From assembly GCA_015680685.1 (NCBI GenBank), contig MNCI01008062.1:377071-441070 (forward strand): a stretch of DNA of 64,000 bases, in the 5' to 3' direction. The position numbers and the translations under genes were made by a program. This document shows, one piece after another, positions 34,532 through 45,498 of this stretch; the first letter of the stretch is position 1; the number at the start of each line of letters is the position of its first letter. The stretch comes from Gnetum montanum (lineage: Eukaryota; Streptophyta; Gnetopsida; Gnetales; Gnetaceae). A model generated the notes under the pieces. It saw only the letters and a program-made list of their open reading frames with translations. It made no database searches and was not told where the DNA came from.

Positions 34532-35930
34532 TTAGGATAGAGCATCTCCCCCATGACTAATCTTATGGCTGCACATTCGAGAGATGGACCGCACAATCCC
34601 CTGGTTATATACCACTGATTTCCCATCTATCACTATTATTGATTTAATTAATCGTGTGGTAGCACATCTAACATTGGTGATAGTCTCGTTTGGATCATTT
34701 GGAGATGTATCTTCATTTAGACTTAAAGGTATTTCCATTTTGGGGGATCTAGATGTATTTGCTTCTTCTTCTTGATTTTCTATTTTAATTCCTAGGTCTC
34801 CATGTTTAATATCTTCTTCTAGTGTATAATCAAAGTGTAAGATATTTGTGTATAAGTCCTTTGTTTGGTTCATTTTCTTAAGTCTAGAACTAATAAGTGG
34901 ATTAGTTGCTTCCATGCATCCTTGAAATAGTTTTATATTCTCATTTTCAAACCACTAGGTGTCTTTTAGTTTAGTGGATACTACATAGACTAGTTTTTGC
35001 TCACACACTTATTCCTTAGCTTTGTTGTAGGTTAAGTTAATATTTTGAATTTCTGGCCCATAATTGCACCATTTATCATTATTAGTGATGCAAGGAGGTT
35101 TTTGTCTTTCCACAGTGATAGGTTTATCCTTTATGTCTTGTGTTGGAGTGGTGATGATTGTTGACTTTTGTGCATGATCAAGAGACATCATTTTTGTAAG
35201 GAAGGGTATTGCACCAGATTGGCCTTGTGTGGGTTTTGATGCACTAAGAGGTTTATAAGTTTTATGCTTGTGTGAGGAAATTGCCCTAAAGAAAGGATGT
35301 TTCCAAGGTTGTGCTTGAGATCTACTAGCATTATCATTTCCATGTATGTTCACATCACAAGTGGCATTCTTTTGTTGATGTTGTGGTGTTGCACCATCCT
35401 ATGTTATTGGCCATGAGATGTGATAGAGGAAAGTAGGAGAATTTTGAGGAGGTGATGGAGGACAAGAGGCGTGAGGTGGTGATCCCGTAGAAGATGTTGT
35501 TAGTTAATGATATTTGGGAGAGTGGTAGTAGTGATTTGAGGTAGAGGAAGTAGAACTTCTTGGGAAGATAGGTTGTTGAACATAATATCCATATGGGTTC
35601 GGCTAGCAGTAAGGGTAGTGCTAATTTGATGATGGCCTCCCCCACAACTGTGGGGTTTTCCACCATGTTTGATAGGAGTTTCGAGGCTAATAAAAAGTTC
35701 TACTAGGATAGTATGGTTGGTTGTAGGACTGTCTATAATTACCTCATGATTAAGGTAATTTCCTAAGCATTTGATTTTGTATGAACTTGGGATTCAATGC
35801 AAAAGTCCAATACTCATGTAGATGTAACATGACTAGGAAATAGCCCTTTGAGTGATCATATAAGCAAATGTTACATTCATCATCCTCTTCTATGGTTGAG
35901 TCTATAGCCTCTTCTTCTACAACTATTTTT
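34532..35930 (-). pseudogene. E3 Gag tail and linker, decayed
   Basis: Open stretches 34532-34915 and 35009-35353 on the minus strand make a Ser/Thr/Pro-rich linker ending SHGGDALS at the coding-end marker. Before it, near 35500-35600, the Gag tail signature YYVQQPIFPRSSTSSTS is clear. Near 35830-35880 lies CNICLYDHSKG, a degenerate knuckle with two Cys and one His in place. Protease and the rest of pol are absent. Confidence 0.7.
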
Positions 35931-37320
35931 CCTCTTTGCTAATAAGTGTTCCTAGTTGTTTCTTGGTTCTTTTTCCTCCTCTTGTTTTGATCACTTGATT
36001 CATTTTGCATTACTCTCTCCTTTACAATTTTTATGTAATTTGTAATTTTTTCATTCATCAACTCCCACATCTTATCTAGCCTTACTTCAAGCTCATTGAT
36101 AGACTTTTGTATTGGCAAGGTTTGTTGTGAAATCACCTCATTGAGAGTTGCCTCTTTTTCTTTATCATAGATATGGACCCTTTTCTTTTGAAGAGTTGGA
36201 TCCCAATTAGTTTCCTCTACATTCTCTTGTTTACATAGCTCTCCTTCTTATTTTGCCACCCACTCGATTAGCCTTTGTATCTGATGAACTTCTAGTTCGT
36301 ATAATTGAGATTGGGCATAAATCCCAAGGATCTCCCTTGTTTCATTACGAATCCCATCTATGATGTGGAAAAGTTTCTCTTTTTAAGAGAAATCATGGTT
36401 GGGACATCTATGTAGTAGAGAGCAGTATCTATCCAAGGCCACATACAAAGGTTCATGATTTTCTTACTTCCACCCTTGGATTTATTTTCTTAGGTTGGAT
36501 ACTCTCGCATAGATTTGGTATTTTTCATTGAAAAGCTCCCCCATTGTGGATCATCGATGGATTGAATCTATTTCCAACAATCTATACCAACTTTCAGCTT
36601 CACCTATTAGTATCCTATGAAAGAGCTTAATCTTTTGCAACCTACATTCAATGTTTTGTAAGGTGTAAGCATCATGGAAAGCTTTTAAATGATGTTATGA
36701 ATCAATTATAGCCTCCCCTAAATTTAGGAATGTTGTCCATATCAAGCCATTTGATGCAACAATCTCTTTAATGCCTTTTGGGTATTTGAACTACCTCCCT
36801 AATCTATGTCATGCCCCCAGTAGCCAATAACGGATCATCTTCATCAAATATGTCATGTTGATAATCTCTATTTCTATTTGTTTGAGAGTGATGATCTTGT
36901 CTATGCTAATTTTGATGTCTTTAATTTTAACTGTGGGTTCAATATCTATCTTTATCTTGATCCCATAGTGAAGCTCTATCTCTGTACCTACATTCATCTT
37001 CGTCAAAACTAGATGTTGAAGAGGCTGGGAGAATCACCATGGCTCCTATAGTTCTCCCCATGGTCCCTTGATTTATCTTTTCTAGGTTTAGAGGAGGTCT
37101 TAGTCCTTAAGGCCCTCCTTGATCTAGGACTTACTTGATCTCCTCTAGGGTTTTCTGCCTTAGGTGAACATAGTCCTTTAGTATAGTAAGAGTGGAAATG
37201 AGCATATGAAACCCTTGGTTAAGGTTGTTCATCCCAATTCTCTTCAACGTACATCTTGTTAGTTCTCCAATGAATGTTCTCATCATATGATGTGTTATTG
37301 TTCCTATGTGAAGAAGACAT
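35931..37320 (-). pseudogene. E3 Gag N-terminal and core region, decayed
   Basis: Start ATG at 37320 (MSSSH), about 110 bp after the primer site. Then come an Arg/Ser-rich part (KPRKDKSRDHGENYRSHG near 37070), LDMDNIPKFRGGYN near 36740, HIIDGIRNETREILGIYAQ near 36300-36370, IQRLIEWVAK and a Lys/Glu-rich helix (35939-36136, ELEVRLDKMWELMNEKI). The middle of the core is frameshifted. The N-terminus matches E1 and E6. Confidence 0.75.
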
Positions 37321-37428
37321 GGTTTCAACGTGTGTGACTTAAAATAAAATATTAATATTTTCTAAAATATAAATTGTTGATACTTTTATAGTGATCATGT
37401 ATAATATAACTAATCTAGATAACTAGCA

Positions 37429-37450
37429 CCATCCCTAGCAATAGTGCCAA
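37429..37450 (-). other. E3 primer-binding site
   Basis: Minus strand TTGGCACTATTGCTAGGGAT, the Asp-tRNA-type primer site of this group with three changes from the E0 form, abutting the LTR end. Confidence 0.78.
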
Positions 37451-38371
37451 TGATGAGCAATGGGTACCCACTATGCCCAACCATATGAATCATAAGCATT
37501 CACACACAATCTGGTCAAATTCTGTGGATGGAATTAGTTGTGCAATCTAGATCATTATGCCTTAATCACAGTTTGTTGTCTTCCCACTTGGACTAATGGT
37601 ATCTTTGTCACATATGGTTTAGTCCAAAGTGAGGCATATGAAAATTGATGTTGTTGTTGCCTTATGCTACTCCTAACAATAATAGAGAAATTAATTATTT
37701 ATTCTAATTAACAATGAAAAGTAAAGTCTAAACTAGTCTATGGGTAATGAGTGCCCCTTCCTAGCTTGCTGTACACATCCTAAACCCATGTATCCACTAC
37801 TGGGATTACCAAGCGCTACACTACTAGGCAAATCAAGCAATAACATTGTTGGGATTACCAAGAGAATACATGTTTATGCTTGAAACTAGTTATGCTCATT
37901 CTACTAATTCATTAATGTGCATAGAAATGTAAATATTAACTAAGTACATGGAATATAAATTGCATTAAAAGTAAATTTAATCTAAGTCAAAGTATTGCAA
38001 TGAATAAGAATCAATATTAATCTTATTACTATTCATGGAATGTGTCCACGTACATTGCCACTCAAATAAGATGTCGTACAACTGACTTAGATCAACACTG
38101 TGGGCACTCACTGACTATTCTCTAAGACTACAGAATAAAATAGCAAGAGTTTAGCTCCTCTATTGACCAAAGAATTCCAATACACAGTAGGAGCACATGT
38201 ATTTATACTTGAAAATAGACACTACATCAATGGGGCCATGTCAACACATCATTGCATGCATCGACGAGGCCGCATTGATGGGGTCACGTCAAAGCAGCTA
38301 TGTCGAGGTAGTTGCATCGAAGCAACTGTGTTGAGGTATTTGCATCAACATAATCAATTGATGCTTCATTA
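37451..38371 (-). repeat. E3 5' LTR
   Basis: 921 bp; the outer end is TTCATTA, where TTCATCA is expected. TATAAATA is at 38200-38207. The array 38225-38360 carries GCATCGACG, GCATTGATG and GTCGAGG forms of a CATCGATG palindrome. The inner end TGATGAGCAATGGGTACCC is next to the primer site. Confidence 0.9.
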
Positions 38372-38376
38372 ATTGT

Positions 38377-38672
38377 CCTAATGGAAGATGAATGTAAAAT
38401 AAGGATGGTAAGGATCATGATGAGCATATGAGACTCTTGTTTGCATTGGCATACTCCAATCTTCTTATTCATCAATTATTCTATCATTACTCCTCTTTGT
38501 CACCTTGGTAGGTGATGATGTGTTCTTATTAAAGCCATGTTGTATTTTAAGACATTTGTTTTAAGTATGCTTTTCTTAGAGTTAAGAATTCTTACTTTGT
38601 GTTGCAATTACAATGAACTTTGTGAAATTAATTACTTAGCATACATTGACTTGTCCTCAACAACGGTGCCAA
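38377..38672 (-). pseudogene. E2 Gag start and primer-binding site
   Basis: The primer site is 38651-38672 (minus TTGGCACCGTTGTTGAGGAC), abutting the 5' LTR. The probable Gag ATG is at 38554, with a stop at codon 3, and a second ATG lies at 38538. The short coding stretch (GVCQCKQESHMLIM and neighbours) ends at the E3 junction and resumes at 31066. Confidence 0.6.
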
Positions 38673-39519
38673 TGATGAGCGCTGGAGTAATCCAACACCC
38701 AACCATACAAGTCATAGGTGTTCATGTAGAACCATATCGTAATTTGTGGATAAGGCAATGTGAATATGCTAGTAATTGATTAAAGATTAAAGTTTGGGAT
38801 CGTTGTCTTCCCATGTGAGCTAGTGAAATATATGGATATGGTTTGACTCACAGTAAGGTATATGATAATTGATATTGTTGGATCATTATTACTCTTAGTG
38901 AACATGATGAAATGGAAATGATTTTTATGTTTAACTAAGATAGTAAATGAATTTAGTCTATCCTATGGCGATGAGCATTTGGTCCTAACCTTTTGTACAC
39001 ACCTTGGGCTTCGTGTAATTACCACTAGGATTACCAAGTACTTTGCTACTAGGTGAACCAAGCAATTACAGTTAAGTGCTTGAGATCAGCTGTGCTCATT
39101 CTGGTTAATGATAGTAATAGTAAAGTGGAAAAGTAAATCATTAGCTCAAAAAATAGTAAATATAATGTTAAGTGTAAATAATAAATCTAAGTGAATGCTG
39201 CAATGTTGAAAAGCACCATTAATCTTTATTTCCAGCCATGAACTATGCCCAAGTACACTTCACTCAAATAAAGATTCTAGATAATTGCTTAACACCACAC
39301 TGTAGGCATTCACTCTATCGCTAATACTATGAAAACAAACTAAAAGAATCTACCTAAGTATGGATAAATTGTGTTATGGACCATGTGTTTAAGTATCATA
39401 TTTATAGGCAAGCACATGTCTCGCAATGTCAGATATCCAATGTTGTAGCTTGGACTTTGATATCGTAGCTCTGATATTGGATATCCAATATTGCAGCCAT
39501 TCAAAAATTTACTTTATCA
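38673..39519 (-). repeat. E2 5' LTR
   Basis: 847 bp, minus-strand start TGATAAAGTAAATTTTTG, end CCAGCGCTCATCA. TATAAATA is at 39399-39406, and the GATATC/CCAATATTG array is at 39425-39495. It pairs with 14329-15207. Confidence 0.9.
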
Positions 39520-39524
39520 CTATG

Positions 39525-40164
39525 GATTAGAATTATAGCCTTTCATAAATTTAGGAATGTTGTTCATATTAAGCTATTTATTGCAGCTTTCTCTTTGATG
39601 CCTCTGAGGTATTTGAAATGCCTTCCTAATCTATGTCATGCTCCTAGTAGCCAACAAGGGTTCATTAGCATCAGACATGTCATGGTGATAATCTATATTT
39701 CTATTTATATAATTGGATTGATGTTGTCTATTCTCACTTTGATGTCTTTCATCTTGCCCTTATGTTCTATTTCTATTTTCATCTTAACCCATTAGTGAAG
39801 CTCTATCTCAATACCTATGTTCATCTTCATCAAATCTAGATGTTGAAGACGAAGAGGAAGATGGAGAATTGGAAGAATCACCATGGCTCCTATATCTTCC
39901 CCTATGGTCCTTTGATTTATCTCTTCTAGGTTTGGAGGAGGTCCTAGGCCTTGAGGTCCTTCTTGTTCTAGGACTTACTCCATCTCCTCTAAGATTGTTT
40001 GTATTAGTTGATTGTAGTTTTTCAGTGTATTAAGGATCTAAATGAGCATATGAGACCCTTATGTTTATTGATTCACTCTAATTTTCTTCCATATAGATCC
40101 TATCATTTATTCTATTAGTGTTCTCATTATATGATGCATTATTGGTCCTATGTGAAGAAGACAT
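39525..40164 (-). pseudogene. E1 Gag N-terminal part, decayed
   Basis: Start ATG at 40164 (MSSSH). It carries an Arg/Ser-rich stretch (SKPRRDKSKDHRGRYRSHG near 39890-39940), a Ser run, an Arg/Asp/Asn-rich part, LLATRSMT and LNMNNIPKFMKGYNSNP, ending at the E2 insertion. The frame continues at 14323. The Arg/Ser-rich N-terminus is shared with E2 and E3 and is a plausible RNA-binding part. Confidence 0.75.
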
Positions 40165-40267
40165 ATTTTTAATGTGTGTGACTTAAAATATTAATATTTT
40201 CTAAAAGATAGATCATTAATACCTTTACAGTGATCATTTATAATATAACTAATCTAGATAACTAGCA

Positions 40268-40289
40268 CCATCCTCGACAATAGTGCTAA
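40268..40289 (-). other. E1 primer-binding site
   Basis: Minus strand TTAGCACTATTGTCGAGGAT, the decayed Asp-tRNA-type primer site, abutting the LTR. Confidence 0.8.
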
Positions 40290-41331
40290 TGATGAGCAGT
40301 GAATACCACCTACATCCAACCATATGAATCACAAGCATTCATGCACGATCCAATCAAATTTTATGGATGGGACTAGTTTTGGCACCTAGATTGTTAAGCA
40401 TTACTCATAGGACGTTTTCTTCCCACTTGGACTAGTGATAGCTTTGTTACATATGATTTAGTCCAAAGTGAGGCATATGATGGTTGATATTGTTTTGGCC
40501 TTATGCTAATCTTAACAACAATAGAAAATTTAATTATTTAATTAATTAACAATAAGAAGATGAAGTCTAAACTAGCATAAGGGTGATGAGTGTTTGTTTC
40601 CAGCTTGTCATACACATCATGAATCCACATATCCACTACTAGGATTATCAAGTGCTACGCTACTGGGTGAACTAAGAAATAATTCTTCTAGGATTACCAG
40701 GCGAATACATGTTTATGCTTAAATTTGGTCACGCTCATTTTGCCAAATGATTAATATGCATGAAATCATAAATATTAACTAAGTACATGAAGAGTAAATT
40801 ACATGGAAAGTAAATCTAATCTAAGTCAAAGTGCTACAATGAATGTAAATCAATCTCAATCTTATTTCCATTCATGGAATGTGTCCAAGTACAATGCCAC
40901 TCAAATAAGACATCGTACAACTAACTCAAATTCACATTCCGAGCACTCACTGACTATTTCCTAAGATTACAAAATGAAATTGCAAGTCTAGCTACAAAAT
41001 GACTAAAAGGTGAAAAATACATGGCATGAGCTCACATATTTATAGGTGAAAATAGACACTGCATCTACGCATCACCCCATGCATCGATGGAAACATGTCG
41101 ATAGAGATGCGTCGATGCACATCGACGCATCATCCAATGCATCAATGGAAATGCATCGATGGGGATGCGTTGATGCATCTTGATCAATGAAACTAAGTTA
41201 TAGAGAGTGGGACATCACAAATGTTATGTAGCAGCCAATTAAGACACACCAATAAGGTTACTACAATGCAAATGTGATGTAGCATCAATGATATCGCATT
41301 TACGATATCTTAGCCAAATGATGATTCATTA
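40290..41331 (-). repeat. E1 5' LTR
   Basis: 1042 bp, about 70 bp longer than its partner at 9385-10353. TATAAATA is at 41037-41044. The palindrome array 41061-41192 (GCATCGATGG, GCGTCGATGC, CATCGACGCATC, ATGCATCGATGG) is followed by GATATC forms to 41310. The 5' LTR array keeps more CpG than the 3' LTR array. Confidence 0.9.
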
Positions 41332-42480
41332 ATAAACAAAGAAATTCTTCAAATTCTTGTAACAAAGGAAATGATTTGTGGACTATCCAAACTCAAAGAA
41401 TTTAATCTAAACACTTGTGAAGCATGCTAGCAAGGAAAGCAAACAAGAATAAGGTTTGGTAAGAAAAATTATATATCTACATCTCATCCCTTAGATCTAC
41501 TTCATATGGATGTAGTTGGTCCTTCTCAAATACTTAGTTTTGGAAAGAAAAGATACTTTTAACCATTGTTGATTATTACTCTTGTTTTACTTAGGTTACC
41601 TTTTTATATCATAAGGATGAGATCTCTGATCATTTTTTAAGAATTATCAATTAGATCAAGAAAGAAAAAGGATATGGTGTTAAAGTTATCAGGAGTGACA
41701 ATGGAGGAGAATTCAAGAACATAAATTTTGAGCAATTTTGCAAAATTAATGACATACTTCATAAATTTTCTACTACAAGAACTCCTTAGAAAAATGGTAT
41801 AGTTGAAGGAAAAATAGGATCTTGAATGAAATGGGAAGAACCATATTGAATGATCAAAATCTTCCCTATCACTTTTGGGCTCAAGCTATCAACACTGCTT
41901 GCTATGTCTCCAATAGAGTCCTAGTAAGAAGGTTTACCTCTAAACCTCCTTATGAATTATGGACTGGTAGAAACCCTTAGTAGGTTATTTTCATGTCTTT
42001 ATTTCAAAATGCTATATTCTGAGTGATAAAGATATCTTAAGAAAATTTAATCCTAAAACTGAGGAAGGGATTTTCTTAGGATATTCATTAGTTAGCAAAG
42101 CTTATAGAGTTTTCAATAAAAGGACAAACATTGCAAAAGAAACTATAAATATTAAAATTGATGATCATAACATTACTACTCCACAACCTAATGATGAAGT
42201 TATTTCCATTCAAAAATTATCAAATGCCACTCAAGTTTAAATTGACAAAAATTTAGAAGTAGATAGTGAACATGAGAAAGAGCAAGAAGATGAACTTGAA
42301 GAAATTTCTCCCATTCAACCAAAAATACCTAGACTTAGTATAACACACTCCTCAATGATGTCTTTAGATAAGTTCAAGATGATATTTGTACAAGAAGCCA
42401 AACTAAGGAAATTTATGCTTATGCAGCATATCTTTCACAACTTGAACCTAAAAATTTCAAAGAAGAAAAAGGAGAAGAAG
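41332..42480 (+). pseudogene. E7 integrase, right part, decayed
   Basis: Resumes at NKEILQ just after E1. Zinc-site Cys residues appear as NTCEACQ. Catalytic residues are all present in pieces: LLHMDVVGPS (Asp, near 41500), VIRSDNGGEF (Asp, near 41695) and GIVEG (Glu, near 41800). A one-base loss near 41810 shifts the frame before LNEMGRT. HFWAQAINTACYVSNRVLVRR (about 41870-41935) ends the core. The acidic linker to RT follows. Confidence 0.83.
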
Positions 42481-43517
42481 GATGGATTTCTTCTATGTAA
42501 TATGAACTAAATCAATTTACTAGAAATAATGTATGGGATATAGTACCTAAACTAGACCATAAACCAATCATTGGGACAAAACGGATATTTATGAACAAAA
42601 CTAATGAAATTGGAAATATCATTAAAAATAAAGCTAGATTAGTTGCCAAAGGATACAATCAATAAGAAGGAATTGATTTTGATGAAACATTTGCTCTTGT
42701 TGCTAGACTAGAATCTATTAGACTTCTTTTGGCATATGCTAGTATTAAAAATATTAAACTATATTAAATGGATGTAAAGAGTGCCTTCCAAAGTGGGACT
42801 ATACAAGAAGAAGTTTATGTTGAACAACCTGAAGGATTTATAGATCCTATTAAATCCAACTATATTTACAAAATTAAGAAGGCTCTCTATGGACTTAAAC
42901 AAGCTCCTAGAGCCTGGTATGGATGACTTTCCCAACATCTTACATAAAATGATTTTGAAAGAGGTAAGGCTAATGTCACCTTATTTCTTAAATGGGAAAA
43001 TAGTGATATGCTTATAGTTCAAATTTATGTTGATGATATAGACTTTAGTGCCACTAATGAAAATCTTTGCAAGAAATCCTCAATCCTTATGCAATCTAAA
43101 TTTGAAATGAGCATGATGGGAAAACTCAAAAAATTTCTTGGATTTCAATTCAATCAAACTATAGATGGAACATTCATTTTTCAAACAAAATATGTTAAAG
43201 ATATTCTACTAAAATACAATCTAGCTAATGTCAAGGTAAAAAAAACTTCTATGGCTACAAACTTCAAGTTTACCAAAGATGATCAAGGAAAGCCTGATGA
43301 TCACAATCTATATAGAGGTATGATAGGTTGCCTACTTTATTTAACTACTAGTAGACCAAACATAACATTAAGCGTAGGAATGTGTGCTAGATATCAAGCT
43401 ATCCCAAAAGTGTCCCATTTAAAAGTAGTTAACCATATTTTTCATTATCTTAAACATACCACTAATTGGGACCTTGGGTATCCAAAGAATTCCTCACTTG
43501 ATCTTGCTAGATATTGA
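42481..43517 (+). pseudogene. E7 reverse transcriptase, decayed
   Basis: Copia RT with [15 protein letters not shown] near 42880-42920 and the intact catalytic motif IYVDDIDF at 43024-43047. The open stretch 43008-43517 continues through FEMSMMGKLKKFLGFQ, LLKYNLANVKVKKTSM and SRPNITLSVGMCARYQ to YLKHTTNW, so half of the domain is still in one frame. Upstream stops include changes from Trp and Gln codons. The wording SMMGKL and FLGFQ supports Sirevirus affinity. Confidence 0.86.
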
Positions 43518-43965
43518 TTTTCCAATGACCATCGTAGTACAAGTGGAAATTGATTTTTCCTAGGCAGAAGTCTTGTTTCTTGGATGACCAAAAAGCAAAC
43601 TTCTATAGCACTTTCCATAGTAGAAGTTGAATACATCTCAGCTAGGAGTTGTTGTGCTCAACTTATATGGATGAAAGAAATGCTCAAAGACCTAGCGGTA
43701 TAATCTTAATCTACACCTATCTATTGTGACAACAATAGCGTCATCAACATGAAAAAAAATCCAATTTAGCATTCACACACCAAACACATTGAGATTTAAC
43801 ATCACTTTATATGAGAACATACTCAATGTGGGCACATAAAACTAGAATTTATTAGAACTGAAAATGAACTAGTAGATGCTTTCACAAAATCCCTTAATGA
43901 GTGAAGATTGACTACTCTATGTAATAATATGGGAATAGGACCTTATCCTGTCAAGTAAGTTTCCT
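43518..43965 (+). pseudogene. E7 RNase H, decayed
   Basis: Continues the RT frame after a stop at 43516: LGRSLVSWMTKKQTS, VEYISARSCCAQLIWMKEML, YCDNNSVINMKKNPI, HTKHIEI, FIRTENELVDAFTKSLNE, GIGPYPVK. Stops interrupt at Asp, Gln and Arg positions. It ends at the pol terminus near 43960. Confidence 0.8.
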
Positions 43966-44323
43966 TACATTTGTATTTTTATTTTTATTTTTTTAAAAAA
44001 TATTGTTTTATCACTTAAACAAAAACAAACAAACATTTTTCTTCTTGCATGCATTTAGGGGGAGTTCTACTCTACTCTTGTTTGATTCTATCCAAAAGGG
44101 GGAGAATTTGGTAGATTGGTACTATTAATGAGTATGGTGATTGTGATGTCAGAATGTAAAATGACTTAAATGATGTGATTCATGGAATATAATGTACTAC
44201 TGGATCTACTAGATATATTTTAAACTAGTGTCATGAGCAATAATGAAATTATATGTCTTAATGACTTTTGAAGACTACTAATCCATTTTCTTCAGTTTTG
44301 AACATCACCAAAAAGGGGGAGAT
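43966..44323 (+). other. E7 3' leader with three polypurine tracts
   Basis: Non-coding. Purine tracts occur at 44056-44066 (TAGGGGGAG), 44094-44106 (AAAAGGGGGAGAA) and 44310-44322 (AAAAAGGGGGAGA), the last abutting the LTR. Multiple such tracts before the 3' LTR are an established Sirevirus feature. T-rich and A-rich runs lie near 43975-44040. Confidence 0.7.
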
Positions 44324-45498
44324 TGTTGACCTTTTGGTATTCCAAAACCTTAAGGAAAATGAACAACAAAGGATATTTTTTGTAAATGTTGTATTTACAA
44401 GACAAGAATAAGTACTCCACATCATGGATAAGGACTCAAGGAAGCATGGCTATCAAAGTAAAAGACTTCATAGGTAGAATGAGAGCATGGAAAAGTACAA
44501 AGAATACAAGATAAATAAAGATTCTCCAGGGATTGACAGAAGGCTAAATCAACAAGAGAATGCCTTAGGAACCAAAGCTCAAAAGTTGAGAAAACATCTC
44601 CAATGATCAGAAGACATCTTGGTGAAAAGGAAGTCAATCACAACAAAACATCTCCTATGGAAAGAAGACATTTTCCAAGAGACATCCCTTTCTAAAAGGA
44701 GACATCTCCCTAGAGTTGAAGCTAAATACAAAAAGATGTCCCAGTCTTCAAGGAGACATCTAGACTAGCCATTGAATAGTCATTGCATGAATTTTGAGGC
44801 ATTTTTGAAAACTTCAAGGTTATAAGTACATTCTAAGCTCTTGGAAACTATGCAAGCATTATCAACATCAAAGTTACCATTGTCTATCTTATGTTGTTGT
44901 ACTTGTGTACTTGAATTGTCATATCATTTGTTTGATTTGTTGTTGAACTATGCTTCATTATACAAGGAATTTGTAAATTGAGTTACACTCTCTCCTTGTA
45001 GTTCTTTTTCTTTTCTTACTACCCTGAGGGGTTAATGTGCATCTTGCAAGAAGGCATCCTTTTAGAGCTTGTTAAGACCCTATAATATTGAGTTGTTTTG
45101 CTAGGTCAAAATACTCCAAAGTAGAGCTCTATTTCGTATAGGTTTTGGGATCCTTTAAACCAAACTTGAGCTTGTTGAGACCTTGTGGGGTTGAAAGTTT
45201 TCACATCAACAAAACTCTCCTTAGCAAAGCTTAAATTTGTAAAGGTTTTGGTGTCCTCTAACCCAAATTTTAGAAGAAATAAAGTCCAAAGGTGTGCAAG
45301 GAATCTACCCTCCAAGTGTGAACTACCCAAGTTAGGGAATCACATAATTCTTATGTTTTGTGTTATAGGTGTTGCTTGCGATTTAGGAAACTTATTCATC
45401 CCCCTCCTTCCCTGCCCCTGCCCTGCAACCCCCCCACCCCCCGACCCCTGCAACCCCCTCACCTCCCACCCCCCAACTTTCTTAGGTCTCAATCCTTA
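44324..45498 (+). repeat. E7 3' LTR
   Basis: 1175 bp, starts TGTTGACCTTTTGG, ends CTCAATCCTTA, followed by GACAT. The TATA-like GGTTATAAGTA is near 44818-44828. It has the same AGACATCT array as the 5' LTR. It differs from the 5' LTR chiefly by a C-rich expansion at 45399-45476. Confidence 0.9.
45399..45476 (+). repeat. C-rich low-complexity tract in E7 3' LTR
   Basis: About 78 bp of nearly pure C runs (CCCCCCC, CCCCCC, CCCC) broken by TG, TGCAA and GA. The 5' LTR has only a short pyrimidine stretch at the same place (near 8180). The opposite strand has more than four G runs of three or more, so a G-quadruplex is possible. Confidence 0.75.

Larger units (their letters stand above)
31072..38371 (-). 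mobile_element. E3: gag-only gypsy element inside E2 gag
   Basis: 5' LTR 37451-38371, 3' LTR 31072-32813 (split by S2). Target duplication GTTGT (31067-31071) and ATTGT (38372-38376), one transition apart. The interior 32814-37450 has Gag and the 3' non-coding region but no pol, as in E1. About 50 bp of the left LTR end are missing where the sequence has an undetermined base at 31083. Confidence 0.88.
14329..39519 (-). mobile_element. E2: gypsy element with gag, protease and ORF2 but no RT or integrase
   Basis: LTRs at 14329-15207 (3') and 38673-39519 (5'); target duplication CTATG exact at 14324-14328 and 39520-39524. Interior order on the minus strand: primer site, Gag (split by E3), protease (about 28280-28710), short non-coding part, internal promoter module, intron (split by E5), ORF2 (cut near its end by S1), polypurine tract. 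RT, RNase H and integrase are absent between protease and the coding-end marker near 27860. Without its guests it would be about 10 kb. Confidence 0.92.
9385..41331 (-). mobile_element. E1: gag-only gypsy element (Athila/Tat-like), host of E2
   Basis: LTRs at 9385-10353 (3') and 40290-41331 (5'), target duplication ATAAA at 9380-9384 and 41332-41336. The right end reads TTCATTA, where TTCATCA is expected. Its own interior is 10354-14323 plus 39525-40289, about 4.7 kb, and encodes Gag only. The Gag tail passes directly into the T-rich 3' non-coding region, with no protease, RT or integrase between, so this copy depended on pol from elsewhere. E2 sits in the Gag core. Confidence 0.92.
7104..45498 (+). 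mobile_element. E7: Sirevirus-like Ty1/copia element split by a 32-kb nest
   Basis: Complete copia element with LTRs at 7104-8214 and 44324-45498, flanked by AACAT (7099-7103) and GACAT (45499-45503), a 5-bp duplication with one transition. Its own sequence is 7104-9384 and 41332-45498, about 6.4 kb. E1 lies between, and the duplication ATAAA repeats on both sides. The coding text runs on across the gap: WHRKLGHIN ends at the left junction and NKEILQ resumes at the right. Several polypurine tracts precede the 3' LTR, a Sirevirus trait. Confidence 0.92.

Noticed and set aside
41061-41192. CRISPR-like or satellite array from spaced GCATCGATG repeats
   Set aside because: Units are short, unevenly spaced palindromes confined to LTR promoters in a plant genome; no constant repeat with unique spacers.
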